DNA of 64,000 nucleotides, taken from NCBI RefSeq assembly GCF_012933385.1, contig NZ_JABBPN010000004.1, forward strand, positions 62,001 to 126,000. Reading direction: 5' to 3'. Each line of letters begins with the position of its first letter. Position 1 is the stretch's first letter. This document shows positions 1 through 8,203 of this stretch, piece after piece. The stretch comes from Paenibacillus lemnae (GTDB lineage: Bacteria > Bacillota > Bacilli > Paenibacillales > Paenibacillaceae). Made by a program: the position numbers and the translations under genes. The notes below the pieces were generated by a model. That model was given only the letters and a program-made list of their open reading frames with translations, had not been told where the DNA came from and ran no database searches.

Positions 1-978
1 ATGATCTGGAGTTATGCCAGCGATAAATACAGAACGATCAAAAAAATCATGATGCTGTTAATCGGCGGCCAGCTTACCCTGCTTCTTTTTCTAACACAGG
101 CCAACTCGTTCGGTGCGGTATTCATGATCATCAGTCTGTTTTACTTCTTCTACTATCCCGTCTACCCGCTCGCAGATACGATGGCAATTCAAACCGCTAA
201 GCGGTATAACCGCAGCTTCACCGTCATCCGTGTCTTCGGATCGATCGGCTTTGCCCTGTTTGCCCTGGGAATCGGCTATGTCATCAGTCTGGCCGGTGCG
301 AACCGGGCTGTTGTGATCGGTATTGCTATCGGAACCGTCACACTCATACTCTCCCTACTGCTCCGCGACGGTGTAGTCAAACGCAGCGGCGGGATGGAGC
401 TTTCCGGCCTCGTGAAAATGCTTCGCTCCAAGGAAATATTCTGGTTTTTCATCTGTGTCTTTGCCCTGGCGCTTGGACACCGGATGAACGAAGCTTTTCT
501 CACCTTAACCATGGCGCAGCTTGGTGCTGATGAAGGCCTGATTGGCTGGTCTTTAATGCTGTCGGCAGTCAGCGAGATTCCGATATTTTTTTTACTTAGT
601 AAATACGGAGACAAAATCAAGGAGCTGCCGCTGCTTGCGTTTGCCAGCCTGATGTATGCTGTTCGCTTTGTGCTCATGGGCATTGTCAGTGATCCTATGA
701 GTGTACTTGCCGTACAAGCACTTCACAGTGTAACGTTCGGGGTGTTTTATGTGACAGCTGTCCGTTATATCTCGCGGCTTGTCCCTACAGACTATCAAGC
801 GACCGGGATGGCATTATTCACCGTATTTTGGTCCAGTGCGTCCGGCCTGATCAGCGGCACGTTTGGCGGAGGATTATTCGAAAGCGCGGGCAGAGTCACC
901 TTTTATTATCTTGCTGCCGCCCTGGCCGGTCTTGCTGCTGCAGGTTTTATGTGGCGTCACATATTTCATCGTGATTAA
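1..978 (+). CDS. MFS sugar/nucleoside-type permease, 5' end outside window
   Basis: A polytopic inner-membrane transporter of the major facilitator superfamily, probably the LacY/MFS_1-like branch. The 325 visible residues hold about nine to ten hydrophobic segments; the C-terminal half has the second six-helix bundle. Family members are usually near 400 residues. The frame is open from the first base and the visible part starts inside the early loop (W-S-Y-A-S-D-K-Y-R resembles the loop 2-3 motif), so the first one or two helices lie upstream of the window. Substrate cannot be told from sequence. No clear terminator follows; the next 500 bases hold repeats. Confidence 0.75.
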   Translation: MIWSYASDKYRTIKKIMMLLIGGQLTLLLFLTQANSFGAVFMIISLFYFFYYPVYPLADTMAIQTAKRYNRSFTVIRVFGSIGFALFALGIGYVISLAGANRAVVIGIAIGTVTLILSLLLRDGVVKRSGGMELSGLVKMLRSKEIFWFFICVFALALGHRMNEAFLTLTMAQLGADEGLIGWSLMLSAVSEIPIFFLLSKYGDKIKELPLLAFASLMYAVRFVLMGIVSDPMSVLAVQALHSVTFGVFYVTAVRYISRLVPTDYQATGMALFTVFWSSASGLISGTFGGGLFESAGRVTFYYLAAALAGLAAAGFMWRHIFHRD

Positions 979-1025
979 CATGTTATCAATATAAAAAAGT
1001 TATAAATTACACAAAGGTTCACTCC

Positions 1026-1155
1026 GATTGAGAACCATCTTCCAATCGCTGTTATCCCCGAATTTTTCGAATTATTATTCACATAAGCATAAATCTGGGG
1101 ATAGCTTTTTTACGGAAAACTTTAAGGCGACCGCTTCGCTCAAAGAAACCGTTCC
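1026..1155 (+). repeat. Dispersed repeat element A, copy 1
   Basis: The sequence beginning GATTGAGAACCATCTTCC at 1026, followed by ATCGCTGTTATCCCC, is repeated almost exactly at 5924 and, in inverse orientation, at the right end of the 37901-38050 element. Similarity with that full copy continues to the ACCGCTTCGCTC block near 1130-1141. The right terminal inverted repeat is degenerate here. It lies in the gene-free stretch after the MFS gene. The element has no coding capacity. Confidence 0.7.
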
Positions 1156-1229
1156 TGTCGTAAGTGGTGGCTGATACCATCATTTTACCTAAGGGCGGTC
1201 TTTTTGTTTTCGGGATTTATGGGTGGATC

Positions 1230-1369
1230 TGCACGAAGTAGCGGAGGGGACGAATCGATTCCGTACAAGTGAGAGCGTTCGCCTTTGTGCTCTAATTTCT
1301 ACCTTAAACAAACTCATTCAGGAAATTAGAGCACAAGAGCGATGGGAGGGATGATTCGTACCCGCAGCG
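1230..1369. repeat. Imperfect palindrome, repeat element B
   Basis: A nested inverted repeat. The inner arms (1285-1299 and 1322-1336) are perfectly complementary over 15 bases around a 22-base loop. Outer arms also pair: GCGG...ACGAATC near 1241-1256 with GATTCGTACCCGC near 1353-1365. The left end (1230-1260) recurs in inverse orientation at 5961-5992. With element A it fills the gene-free 979-1507 stretch. It could form a long cruciform or RNA hairpin. It is neither a plain terminator nor coding. Confidence 0.65.
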
Positions 1370-1403
1370 TCTTTAAATCAGAAAAATAAGGTGTGTGAAA
1401 ATT

Positions 1404-1436
1404 AAAAAGACACAGTTCCTGTTAAGGAACTGTGTC
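1404..1436 (-). terminator. Intrinsic terminator of the cold-shock gene
   Basis: An 11-bp perfect stem (1409-1419 with 1426-1436, GACACAGTTCC arm) with a 6-base loop is followed on the minus strand by a run of T. It lies 72 bases downstream of the cold-shock stop codon. Confidence 0.85.
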
Positions 1437-1507
1437 GTGATCGCCTTCATGAATCAATATGCCATCAAAAATGGTTTATCTATAAGATCCCCGTTGCCGG
1501 AGTTCAC

Positions 1508-1705
1508 TTACAGTTTGATTACGTTGGCTGCTTGAGGACCACGGTTTCCGTCAGTGATTTCGAATTCAACCGCTTGACCTTCTTCCAGGGACTTAAAGCC
1601 ATCTCCTTGAATTGCGGAGAAATGTACGAATACGTCCTCGCCGCCTTCAACTGAAATGAAGCCGTAACCTTTTTCTGCATTAAACCATTTAACTGTACCT
1701 TTCAA
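1508..1705 (-). CDS. Cold-shock protein (CspA/CspB family)
   Basis: A 65-residue single cold-shock domain, a five-strand OB fold that binds single-stranded RNA and DNA and melts mRNA structure. The RNP1 motif KGYGFISV and RNP2 motif VFVHFSAI are both intact, and the length is exactly that of the family. The start is TTG at 1705, chosen because the family begins M-K/Q-G-T-V-K-W-F-N and AGGAGG lies 8 bases upstream; no ATG fits. It is a single-gene unit with its own terminator. Two promoter-like sites lie upstream, so its leader would be about 40 or 90 bases. Confidence 0.93.
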   Translation of the reverse strand: MKGTVKWFNAEKGYGFISVEGGEDVFVHFSAIQGDGFKSLEEGQAVEFEITDGNRGPQAANVIKL

Positions 1706-1750
1706 ATGAACAACCTCCTAAAAATACCGCCATCTATGGCGAATACCCAT

Positions 1751-1779
1751 ATTATATCTCATGTGCTTCGACAATGCAA
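1751..1779 (-). promoter_or_regulatory. Sigma-A promoter of the cold-shock gene
   Basis: On the minus strand TTGCAT (1779-1774), a 17-base spacer and a perfect TATAAT (1756-1751) lie about 45 bases before the TTG start. A second possible start signal is an extended -10 (TGGTATAAT, minus strand, 1811-1803) further upstream, which would give a longer leader of the kind seen in cold-shock genes. Confidence 0.55.
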
Positions 1780-1887
1780 TCCGTTTCGTGCACCCACACA
1801 AAATTATACCATGTTCTTATTTGCTTTTAGGATGGCCGTTGCGGTATCATTTACCCAAAAGACCAATAAAAAAACGGAGAAGTGCAT

Positions 1888-2121
1888 ATGATCAAAAAAC
1901 ATGAAATATACAAAAAAGACAAATGGAATATGATGACCGTCGAAGTTCAAGGCCGTTATCTGGTACTCCGGGAAATATCCGACCAATGGGGTGAGGAAAC
2001 CCACACTTTTATGAGCCGCCCTGCCTTGATGCAGTGGGTGCATCACCGCTTCCCCAAAGAAGATTTTGAAGGTCGCGAAGATGAATGGGAAGAGCTGATT
2101 CAGAGCTTTAAACAGGTCTGA
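1888..2121 (+). CDS. Small conserved hypothetical protein
   Basis: A 77-residue soluble protein, acidic at the C-terminus, with no motif I recognise. It is rich in W, H and E (for example W-V-H-H-R-F-P-K-E-D-F-E-G-R). The ATG at 1888 is preferred over the in-frame GTG at 1882 because GGAGA at 1876-1880 is correctly spaced only from the ATG. A weak promoter (TTGCTT, 18 bases, TATCAT, 1821-1850) precedes it, divergent from the cold-shock gene. It is followed 5 bases later by a small membrane protein, so the two may be co-transcribed. Function unknown. Confidence 0.6.
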   Translation: MIKKHEIYKKDKWNMMTVEVQGRYLVLREISDQWGEETHTFMSRPALMQWVHHRFPKEDFEGREDEWEELIQSFKQV

Positions 2122-2126
2122 ACGGG

Positions 2127-2309
2127 ATGGATTACACAAATGCTGTCATCTTCATTATTCTGGCCTTCAGTCTGGGGGCAATCATGATCATGTATAAAGA
2201 CCGGATTCCTGTGAGTCTCCGAAAAGGAATGGCTATTACTTCGATTGCCATGGTCCTGTTTGCCTTTTTCCTTATTGTATACAGTTTTTTTAATCTGGGT
2301 TCCTCTTAA
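2127..2309 (+). CDS. Small two-helix membrane protein
   Basis: A 60-residue protein with two predicted membrane helices (about residues 5-22 and 34-55) joined by a short basic loop containing K-D-R-I-P. It starts 5 bases after the preceding stop, with only a weak ribosome site. The arrangement suggests translational coupling to the preceding gene. I do not recognise a family. Confidence 0.5.
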   Translation: MDYTNAVIFIILAFSLGAIMIMYKDRIPVSLRKGMAITSIAMVLFAFFLIVYSFFNLGSS

Positions 2310-2509
2310 ACACGGGATGAAATACTGCGCAGCAAGGCATACTATCGCTCGATGCTATAAACCCCAGGAGGTTGAAGCCTTTGAAGTATGCAAAAGCGAT
2401 AAGCCTTACATTGGTACTCTGTCTGCTGCCGCTCCCTGTACGACATCCTGAGGTTTCAGGAGAGTCAGCCCGGATGAAATCATACGATCATCAGATTAGG
2501 AGGATTTCC

Positions 2510-4300
2510 ATGGAAAAATTATTGAAACGAAATGAAGTCCCTGCCGAGCATAAATGGAAGCTGGAAGATATGTTTGAGAATCAGAAGGCCTGGGACAGCA
2601 CGTACCAAGAGGTACACCGCCTCATTAAAACAGCAAAGGATTTTCAAGGCAAGCTCGATAACGCAGAAACGGTAAAACAATGTTTTGAGCTTGAAGACGA
2701 AATCGGCCAGCACACGGAACGGCTGTTTGTTTATGCCCATATGCATCACGATGAGGATACAGCGGATCCTACATACCAGGCTTTAACCCAGAAGGCCAAG
2801 AAGCTGAGCGTTGAAGTCGGTGAAGCTCTTTCTTTCATCACACCGGAGATTTTGGCAATGTCTGACAGCCAACTGGATGAACTGATCGCGAACCCGGCGT
2901 TGTCAGAATACAATTTCACTTTGACTGAAATGAAGCGTGAGAAAGCACATATTTTGTCCAAGGCAGAGGAAGCTCTGCTGGCGCAGGTCGGCAATCTGTC
3001 TTCAGCACCACAGACGATTTTCGGCATGCTGAACAATGCAGATATGAAGTTTCCGAAGATCAAGGACGAGAACGGCAAGGAAGTAGAGCTCACGCACGGA
3101 AGCTATATTCAATTCCTTGAGAGCCCTAACCGCCAAGTGCGGGAAGCCGCTTTTAAAGCTGTCTATGAAACCTACAGCAAGCAGAAGAATACCATTGCGG
3201 CAACACTGAGCTCCAATGTTAACAAGAACATCTTCTATTCCCGGGTACGCAAATATCCATCGGTTTTGGAGATGGCCCTATACGGCGATAACATTCCAAA
3301 GGAAGTTTATACAAACCTCATCGATACGATTCATGAGAGCCTGCCCCTGCTTCACCGTTACATGAAACTTCGCAAGAAGCTTCTGGGTGTGGATGAACTT
3401 CATATGTATGATCTGTTTGCCCCGCTGGTGGAAGAATACAAGCTTGACATCACCTACGAGGAAGCGAAACAGCAGGTTAAGGAAGGTCTCCAGCCGCTGG
3501 GTGAAGAGTATCTTGGCCATTTACAGGATGGCTATGATCAAGGATGGATCGATGTCTATGAGAACGAGAACAAGCGTACAGGAGCATACAGCTGGGGAGC
3601 ATACGGCACCCACCCTTATGTACTGCTGAATCACAAAGACAATCTGAACAGCATGTTCACCCTGGCTCACGAAATGGGGCATGCGCTGCATTCATTCTAT
3701 TCGGACAACGCGCTGAAATATCGTGATGCACAGTATACGATTTTCCTCGCAGAAGTGGCTTCCACAACCAACGAAGCTCTGGTCATGGATTATCTGCTTA
3801 AGAAGTCCACAGATCCGAAGGAAAAAATGTACCTGCTGACCTATTATGCTGATCAGTTCCGTACAACGGTCTTCCGCCAAACCATGTTTGCCGAATTCGA
3901 GAAGCTCGTTCATGAACGTGCGGAAGCGGGCGACTCCTTGACGCCGCAGGATCTTTCAGATATTTATTATGAACTTAATGTTAAATATCACGGAAATGAT
4001 ATGACTGTAGATAAGGACATCAGCATGGAGTGGGCCCGGATCCCGCATTTCTACAACAGCTTCTATGTTTACAAGTATGCGACCGGTTTCTCGGCTGCGA
4101 CCAGCTTCTCGAAACAGATCCTGGAGGAAGGCCAGCCAGCCGTAGACCGCTATATCTCGTTCCTGAAGAGCGGCGGCAGCGACTTCTCCATTAATATTTT
4201 GAAAAAAGCCGGTGTGGATATGTCTTCTCCAGAACCGATCCGTGAAGCCATGAGTGTCTTTGAAGACATCATTTCACAAATGGAACAGTTGACGAAATAA
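2510..4300 (+). CDS. pepF: Oligoendopeptidase F (M3B zinc metallopeptidase)
   Basis: A cytoplasmic zinc peptidase that cuts short peptides of roughly 7-17 residues. The HEMGH zinc motif is present (H387, E388, H391), with the third ligand E415 in a conserved E-V-A-S-T-x-N-E segment. The 596-residue length fits the family. The ATG at 2510 follows an AGGAGG with ideal spacing and gives the usual N-terminus (K-L-L-K-R-N-E-V-P, then W-K-L-E-D-M-F). The open frame continues upstream to a second site with its own AGGAGG and a TTG start at 2381, which would add a hydrophobic N-terminus; see findings. A long hairpin follows the gene. Confidence 0.93.
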   Translation: MEKLLKRNEVPAEHKWKLEDMFENQKAWDSTYQEVHRLIKTAKDFQGKLDNAETVKQCFELEDEIGQHTERLFVYAHMHHDEDTADPTYQALTQKAKKLSVEVGEALSFITPEILAMSDSQLDELIANPALSEYNFTLTEMKREKAHILSKAEEALLAQVGNLSSAPQTIFGMLNNADMKFPKIKDENGKEVELTHGSYIQFLESPNRQVREAAFKAVYETYSKQKNTIAATLSSNVNKNIFYSRVRKYPSVLEMALYGDNIPKEVYTNLIDTIHESLPLLHRYMKLRKKLLGVDELHMYDLFAPLVEEYKLDITYEEAKQQVKEGLQPLGEEYLGHLQDGYDQGWIDVYENENKRTGAYSWGAYGTHPYVLLNHKDNLNSMFTLAHEMGHALHSFYSDNALKYRDAQYTIFLAEVASTTNEALVMDYLLKKSTDPKEKMYLLTYYADQFRTTVFRQTMFAEFEKLVHERAEAGDSLTPQDLSDIYYELNVKYHGNDMTVDKDISMEWARIPHFYNSFYVYKYATGFSAATSFSKQILEEGQPAVDRYISFLKSGGSDFSINILKKAGVDMSSPEPIREAMSVFEDIISQMEQLTK

Positions 4301-4327
4301 ATGATAGCCGCAGCTATCACAGTTCGT

Positions 4328-4360
4328 ATAAATCCCTTGCCCGGCGGGCAAGGGATTTAT
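4328..4360. terminator. Perfect 15-bp hairpin between pepF and the LapA-like gene
   Basis: Arms 4328-4342 and 4346-4360 (ATAAATCCCTTGCCC and its complement) pair perfectly around a 3-base loop. There is no T run after it on the plus strand, and the ribosome site of the next gene starts about 10 bases later. It may be a weak terminator or an mRNA-stabilising or processing hairpin. Confidence 0.5.
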
Positions 4361-4384
4361 ACTCATATCCAAGGAGGAATCCTC

Positions 4385-4771
4385 ATGAAGATGCAGTGGT
4401 CTCTTATTTTAGGTCTTGTGTTTGCACTGCTTACAGCCGTCTTTGCCGTTATTAATGTTGATCCTGTATCGGTTAATCTGCTTTTCGGCATGGTGACCGT
4501 CCCTCTGATCCTCTTGATTATCGGCTGTACACTGCTGGGAGGCATTATTGTAGGATCTTACGGAATTTATCGTCAATATCAGATGCAGAAACAGATCAAA
4601 TCACTGACAGCCCAGCTGGCTCAGGTCCAGGAGGTTACCGGCTATACACCCGAAGCAGTCTCACTGGATGAAGCAAACCATTCCAATGAACCCGTTCTTC
4701 CGGCAGATACATCCGCGGACCCGCAAGCTCCACAGGAGCCTGCTCACGAGCTTCAGAAGGACAAACTGTAA
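4385..4771 (+). CDS. LapA-domain (DUF1049) membrane protein
   Basis: A 128-residue protein with two N-terminal membrane helices (about 5-24 and 37-59), then a short coiled-coil stretch (Q-M-Q-K-Q-I-K-S-L-T-A-Q-L-A-Q-V) and a proline- and acid-rich tail. This is the layout of LapA-domain proteins; homologues in enterobacteria take part in LPS assembly, but the role in Gram-positives is not established. The start at 4385 follows AAGGAGG closely. The longer frame from 4301 overlaps the hairpin and is not used. Confidence 0.75.
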   Translation: MKMQWSLILGLVFALLTAVFAVINVDPVSVNLLFGMVTVPLILLIIGCTLLGGIIVGSYGIYRQYQMQKQIKSLTAQLAQVQEVTGYTPEAVSLDEANHSNEPVLPADTSADPQAPQEPAHELQKDKL

Positions 4772-4827
4772 ATGAAGGCATGATATAAACAATCTTACTT
4801 TTAATCTATATGCAAGGAGTTTTGATA

Positions 4828-5862
4828 GTGAGCATACAACCGAATGAAGACTATATATTAAACCTGCTGCAAAAGCTGCTGAACACGCCCAGCCCGACGG
4901 GCTTCACGAACGGGATCATGAGCATGATTGAGAAGGAAGCCGCCCTGCTCGGGGTCCATGTGACCCGGAATGAAAAGGGAGGCGCTATTCTCTCCGTTCC
5001 TGGCCAAGATACAACACGAACAATCGGTCTCAGCGGTCATGTGGACACACTCGGAGCCATGGTGCGGGCTATCAAGCCTGAGGGAACACTTCGCCTCACC
5101 AGAATTGGCGGCTATATGATGAACAGCATTGAGAACGAATACTGTGTCATCCACACCCGCAGCGGGAAAACCTACACAGGTACAATTATGAGCACAAAGC
5201 CGTCCGTTCACGTATACAGTGACGCCCGCACGTTCGGCCGTGAGGAACACCATATGGAAGTCCGTATTGATGAGCATATCGAGCAGGCAGAGGACGTGAA
5301 GAAGCTCGGTATATCGGTGGGTGATTACGTATCCTTCGAAGCCCGCTGCGAAATCACGCCCAGCGGTTACATCAAATCCCGGCATCTGGATGATAAAGCC
5401 AGCGTAGCCGCGCTTTTCGGTCTGCTGGAGAGCATGCAGCGTGAACAATGGAAGCCGCGCAGCAGTATCAAGGTGTTGATCTCCAACTACGAAGAGGTCG
5501 GGCACGGAGCAGCCTATCTGCCTGATGATATTAAGGAATTGATCGCTGTTGATATGGGCTGCATTGGAGATGACCTCAGCTGCAAGGAAACCGACGTCTC
5601 TATCTGCGCCAAGGATTCCAGTGGTCCGTATGATTATGACATGACCGGACGGCTGATTCAGCTAGCTGAAGAAGAAGGAATTCCTTATGCTGTAGATGTA
5701 TATCCGCACTACGGATCCGATGCATCCGCAGCCCTCTCCGCCGGAAGCAACATCCGCGCAGCTTTGATTGGGCCTGGTGTGCATGCTTCGCATGCCATGG
5801 AAAGAACGCATAAGCAGGCTGTAATCAATACCGTGAAACTGCTTGCTGCTTACGTGAAATAA
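4828..5862 (+). CDS. M42-family aminopeptidase/endoglucanase-like peptidase
   Basis: A cytoplasmic, dinuclear-metal aminopeptidase of the M42 (TET/FrvX/YsdC) family. The ligand motifs are in order: S-G-H-V-D-T-L-G, H-L-D-D-K, the catalytic pair in Y-E-E-V-G-H-G, an aspartate in V-D-M-G, and G-V-H-A-S-H-A-M-E-R near the end. At 344 residues it is of normal length. The GTG start at 4828 sits 8 bases after AAGGAG; the ATG at 4810 lies upstream of that ribosome site. It is a single gene, followed by repeat fragments and a terminator. Confidence 0.88.
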   Translation: MSIQPNEDYILNLLQKLLNTPSPTGFTNGIMSMIEKEAALLGVHVTRNEKGGAILSVPGQDTTRTIGLSGHVDTLGAMVRAIKPEGTLRLTRIGGYMMNSIENEYCVIHTRSGKTYTGTIMSTKPSVHVYSDARTFGREEHHMEVRIDEHIEQAEDVKKLGISVGDYVSFEARCEITPSGYIKSRHLDDKASVAALFGLLESMQREQWKPRSSIKVLISNYEEVGHGAAYLPDDIKELIAVDMGCIGDDLSCKETDVSICAKDSSGPYDYDMTGRLIQLAEEEGIPYAVDVYPHYGSDASAALSAGSNIRAALIGPGVHASHAMERTHKQAVINTVKLLAAYVK

Positions 5863-5923
5863 CAAATCAGGGACTAAACATTATATATAAAATGAATTTA
5901 TAAATTACCTGCTGGTCCACTTC

Positions 5924-5992
5924 GATTGAGAACCATCTTCCGATCGCTGCCGCTGGTCCAGAATCGTTTCGTTCTCTCCGCTGCTTCGTGCA
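5924..5992. repeat. Chimeric fragment of repeat elements A and B
   Basis: Bases 5924-5949 reproduce the left end of element A (26 bases, one difference from copy 1). Bases 5961-5992 match, in inverse orientation, the left end of element B at 1230-1260. About 20 bases upstream (TATAAATTAC) are also shared with copy 1. The two modules, separate at 1.0-1.3 kb, are joined here. The rest of the gene-free 5863-6230 stretch holds a terminator and nothing else I can recognise. Confidence 0.6.
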
Positions 5993-6012
5993 TATTCATC
6001 TAAAAACAGATA

Positions 6013-6064
6013 AAAGGTCGAAGACAGGAACTCCAAATGCAGGAGTCTGCCTTCGACCTTTTTG
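6013..6064. terminator. Bidirectional terminator between M42 peptidase and ABC-F gene
   Basis: Arms AAAAGGTCGAAGACAG (left) and CTGCCTTCGACCTTTTT (right) form a long stem with a small internal bulge, with A and T runs on both sides. It lies between convergent genes and can serve both. Confidence 0.8.
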
Positions 6065-6230
6065 ATTAAAAATAGATGAAAGAGCTGTCACCACGTAGCA
6101 AACTCGGCTCTTCGCTACACTCCTTACCAGCTTATCATGCCTGCCTCTCCATATAATCGCAGTCTATTTATCACGCTATGAGTAGCGAGGAAGCGAAAAC
6201 TATACTCTGGGGACGGCTCCTTATTCAACT

Positions 6231-8174
6231 TCAGCTTTTGTTCTGTTCAATCTTCTCCGCCAGCTCATTTAGATACGTCCAACGCTCCATGAGATGCTCC
6301 AATTCAGCCTCGCCATCCTTGAGCTCCTGCATCAATTCCTGCAGTTTTGCAGAATCGCTTGCGGATGCCTCCATATCCTTCTGAATCTGTACCAGCTTGA
6401 GCTCTGCTGCTTCAATATTTTCGTCAATCTGCTCATATTCCTTCTGTTCACTGTAGCTGAATTTCAGTTTCTCCTTGCGGGCTTCACGCCGATTATCGCT
6501 GGAGCCTGTATCGGCCGTCTTAACAGCAGCTTCACGCGTACGCGGCTCCTCTGCTCCGGAAGATAGTCCGCCTGCATTTCGGCTCATCCATTCCGCATAT
6601 TCGCTGTAGGAGCCTACATGCACACGAACCTGCCCCTGACCTTCAAAGGCCATGATCTTGTCTGCTGTACGATCAAGGAAAAAGCGATCATGAGAAACCA
6701 GAATCACGACACCAGGAAATTCATCCAGATACTGCTCCAGCACCGACAGCGTCTGAATATCCAGATCATTCGTCGGCTCATCCAGCAGCAGAACATTAGG
6801 GGCACTCATCAATACGCGCAGCAGGTACAACCGGCGCTTCTCCCCGCCGGAAAGCTTGGCGATCGGCGTCCACTGGGCGGTAGGTGTAAACAAGAACCTC
6901 TCCAGCATCTGCGCGGCTGAGATCGATGAGCCATCCGCCGTTTTTACGACCTCTGCTTCATCCTTGATATACTCGATGACCCGCTGATTGGGATCCATAT
7001 CCTGATGCTCCTGGGTGAAGTACCCGATCTTGACCGTTTGGCCCGTCATCACCTCTCCGCTGTCTGGTTCAAGCTTGCCGGCAATCAGATTTAGAAGGGT
7101 TGATTTGCCGCTTCCGTTCGGCCCGACAATCCCGATCCGGTCTTCCGGGACCGCTATATAATTCAGGTCGTGTATCAGCACTTTGTCTCCGGCTTTTTTG
7201 TGCAAATGCTCAATCTCCAGTATTTTTCGTCCCAGCCGGGTGGAAGCGACCGACACATCCAGTTCACCAGCCGCATGGTTCACTTCCTGTTCTTTCAGCG
7301 TTTCGAAGCGCTCAATCCGGGCTTTCTGTTTCGTCGTCCGTGCCTTCGCCCCCCGGCGCATCCAGGCCAGCTCGCTTCGAAACAGGTTTTGCCGTTTCTG
7401 CTCTGCTGCGGCTTCTCTTTCTTCCCGATCTGCCTTCAGCTCCAGAAAACGGCTGTAGTTCGCCTCATAGCGGAACAGACGTCCATGATCCAGCTCCAGC
7501 ATGACATTCGCCACACGGTCCAGAAAATACCGGTCATGCGTGATCATCAGCAGGGCACCGCGGCGCTTCAGCAGATACTGCTCAAGCCAAGCGACCGATT
7601 CATTGTCAATATGGTTCGTCGGCTCGTCCAGAATCAACAAATCGGACGGCTGAATTAATACAGCCGCGAGCGCTACCCTTTTACGCTGTCCCCCGGAGAG
7701 CGAACCCATCTTGGCTTCATAGCTGCGAATGCCCAGTTTGGACAAGACCGCTTTGGCGTCACTCTCCAGCTGCCAGGCCTGCAGTGCATCCATATTCTGG
7801 TTCAGCTTGAGCAGCCTTTCCTGCAGTTCCTTACTGTCCGGGTTAATCTCCAGCTGTTCCATAATTTCTGTGTAATCACGCACGGCCTTCATTTCGGGCA
7901 GGTCTCCGGAAAAAATATGCTGCAGCACCGTATGCTCCGGATCAAAATCCGGATTTTGGGCCAAATATTGAATGGTGACCCGATTTCCTACCGAAATTTT
8001 CCCGGTATCCGGCGGCTCCAGCCCTGCGATCACACGCATAAAAGTGGATTTACCCGTTCCATTAACTCCAATAATCCCGACCTTGTCCTGTGCGTCCATG
8101 CCAAAGGAAACGTCTTGAAACAATATTTTATCGCCATAGCTTTTGGAGAGCTGTTCAACCGTCATTATATTCAT
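6231..8174 (-). CDS. ABC-F family ATPase (YfmR/Uup-like)
   Basis: A cytoplasmic ribosome-associated ATPase without membrane domains. It has two ATP-binding cassettes with Walker A motifs (GVNGTGKST near residue 37 and GPNGSGKST near 350), signature motifs LSGGQRKR and LSGGEKRR, Walker B motifs ending L-D-E-P-T-N, a charged linker between them (the P-site tRNA interaction motif region), and a C-terminal coiled coil from about 570. The length (647) and the C-terminal extension fit YfmR/Uup rather than antibiotic-resistance ABC-F proteins. Known members relieve ribosome stalling. ATG at 8174 is used; an ATG three codons on is also possible. Convergent with the M42 gene. Confidence 0.88.
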   Translation of the reverse strand: MNIMTVEQLSKSYGDKILFQDVSFGMDAQDKVGIIGVNGTGKSTFMRVIAGLEPPDTGKISVGNRVTIQYLAQNPDFDPEHTVLQHIFSGDLPEMKAVRDYTEIMEQLEINPDSKELQERLLKLNQNMDALQAWQLESDAKAVLSKLGIRSYEAKMGSLSGGQRKRVALAAVLIQPSDLLILDEPTNHIDNESVAWLEQYLLKRRGALLMITHDRYFLDRVANVMLELDHGRLFRYEANYSRFLELKADREEREAAAEQKRQNLFRSELAWMRRGAKARTTKQKARIERFETLKEQEVNHAAGELDVSVASTRLGRKILEIEHLHKKAGDKVLIHDLNYIAVPEDRIGIVGPNGSGKSTLLNLIAGKLEPDSGEVMTGQTVKIGYFTQEHQDMDPNQRVIEYIKDEAEVVKTADGSSISAAQMLERFLFTPTAQWTPIAKLSGGEKRRLYLLRVLMSAPNVLLLDEPTNDLDIQTLSVLEQYLDEFPGVVILVSHDRFFLDRTADKIMAFEGQGQVRVHVGSYSEYAEWMSRNAGGLSSGAEEPRTREAAVKTADTGSSDNRREARKEKLKFSYSEQKEYEQIDENIEAAELKLVQIQKDMEASASDSAKLQELMQELKDGEAELEHLMERWTYLNELAEKIEQNKS

Positions 8175-8203
8175 AAATACATTACCTACTTGTCCAAGAA
8201 TTT

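Noticed and set aside
1804-2139. Long minus-strand frame across the small hypothetical gene
   Set aside because: It is antisense to the 1888-2121 gene, which has a ribosome site and protein-like composition. The antisense frame has neither.
4858-5505. 215-codon minus-strand frame
   Set aside because: Mirror image of the M42 peptidase gene, whose catalytic motifs are intact on the plus strand.
7170-7658. 162-codon plus-strand frame
   Set aside because: Antisense to the ABC-F gene; the composition is that of a shadow frame (rich in S, R, P, F) and there is no ribosome site.
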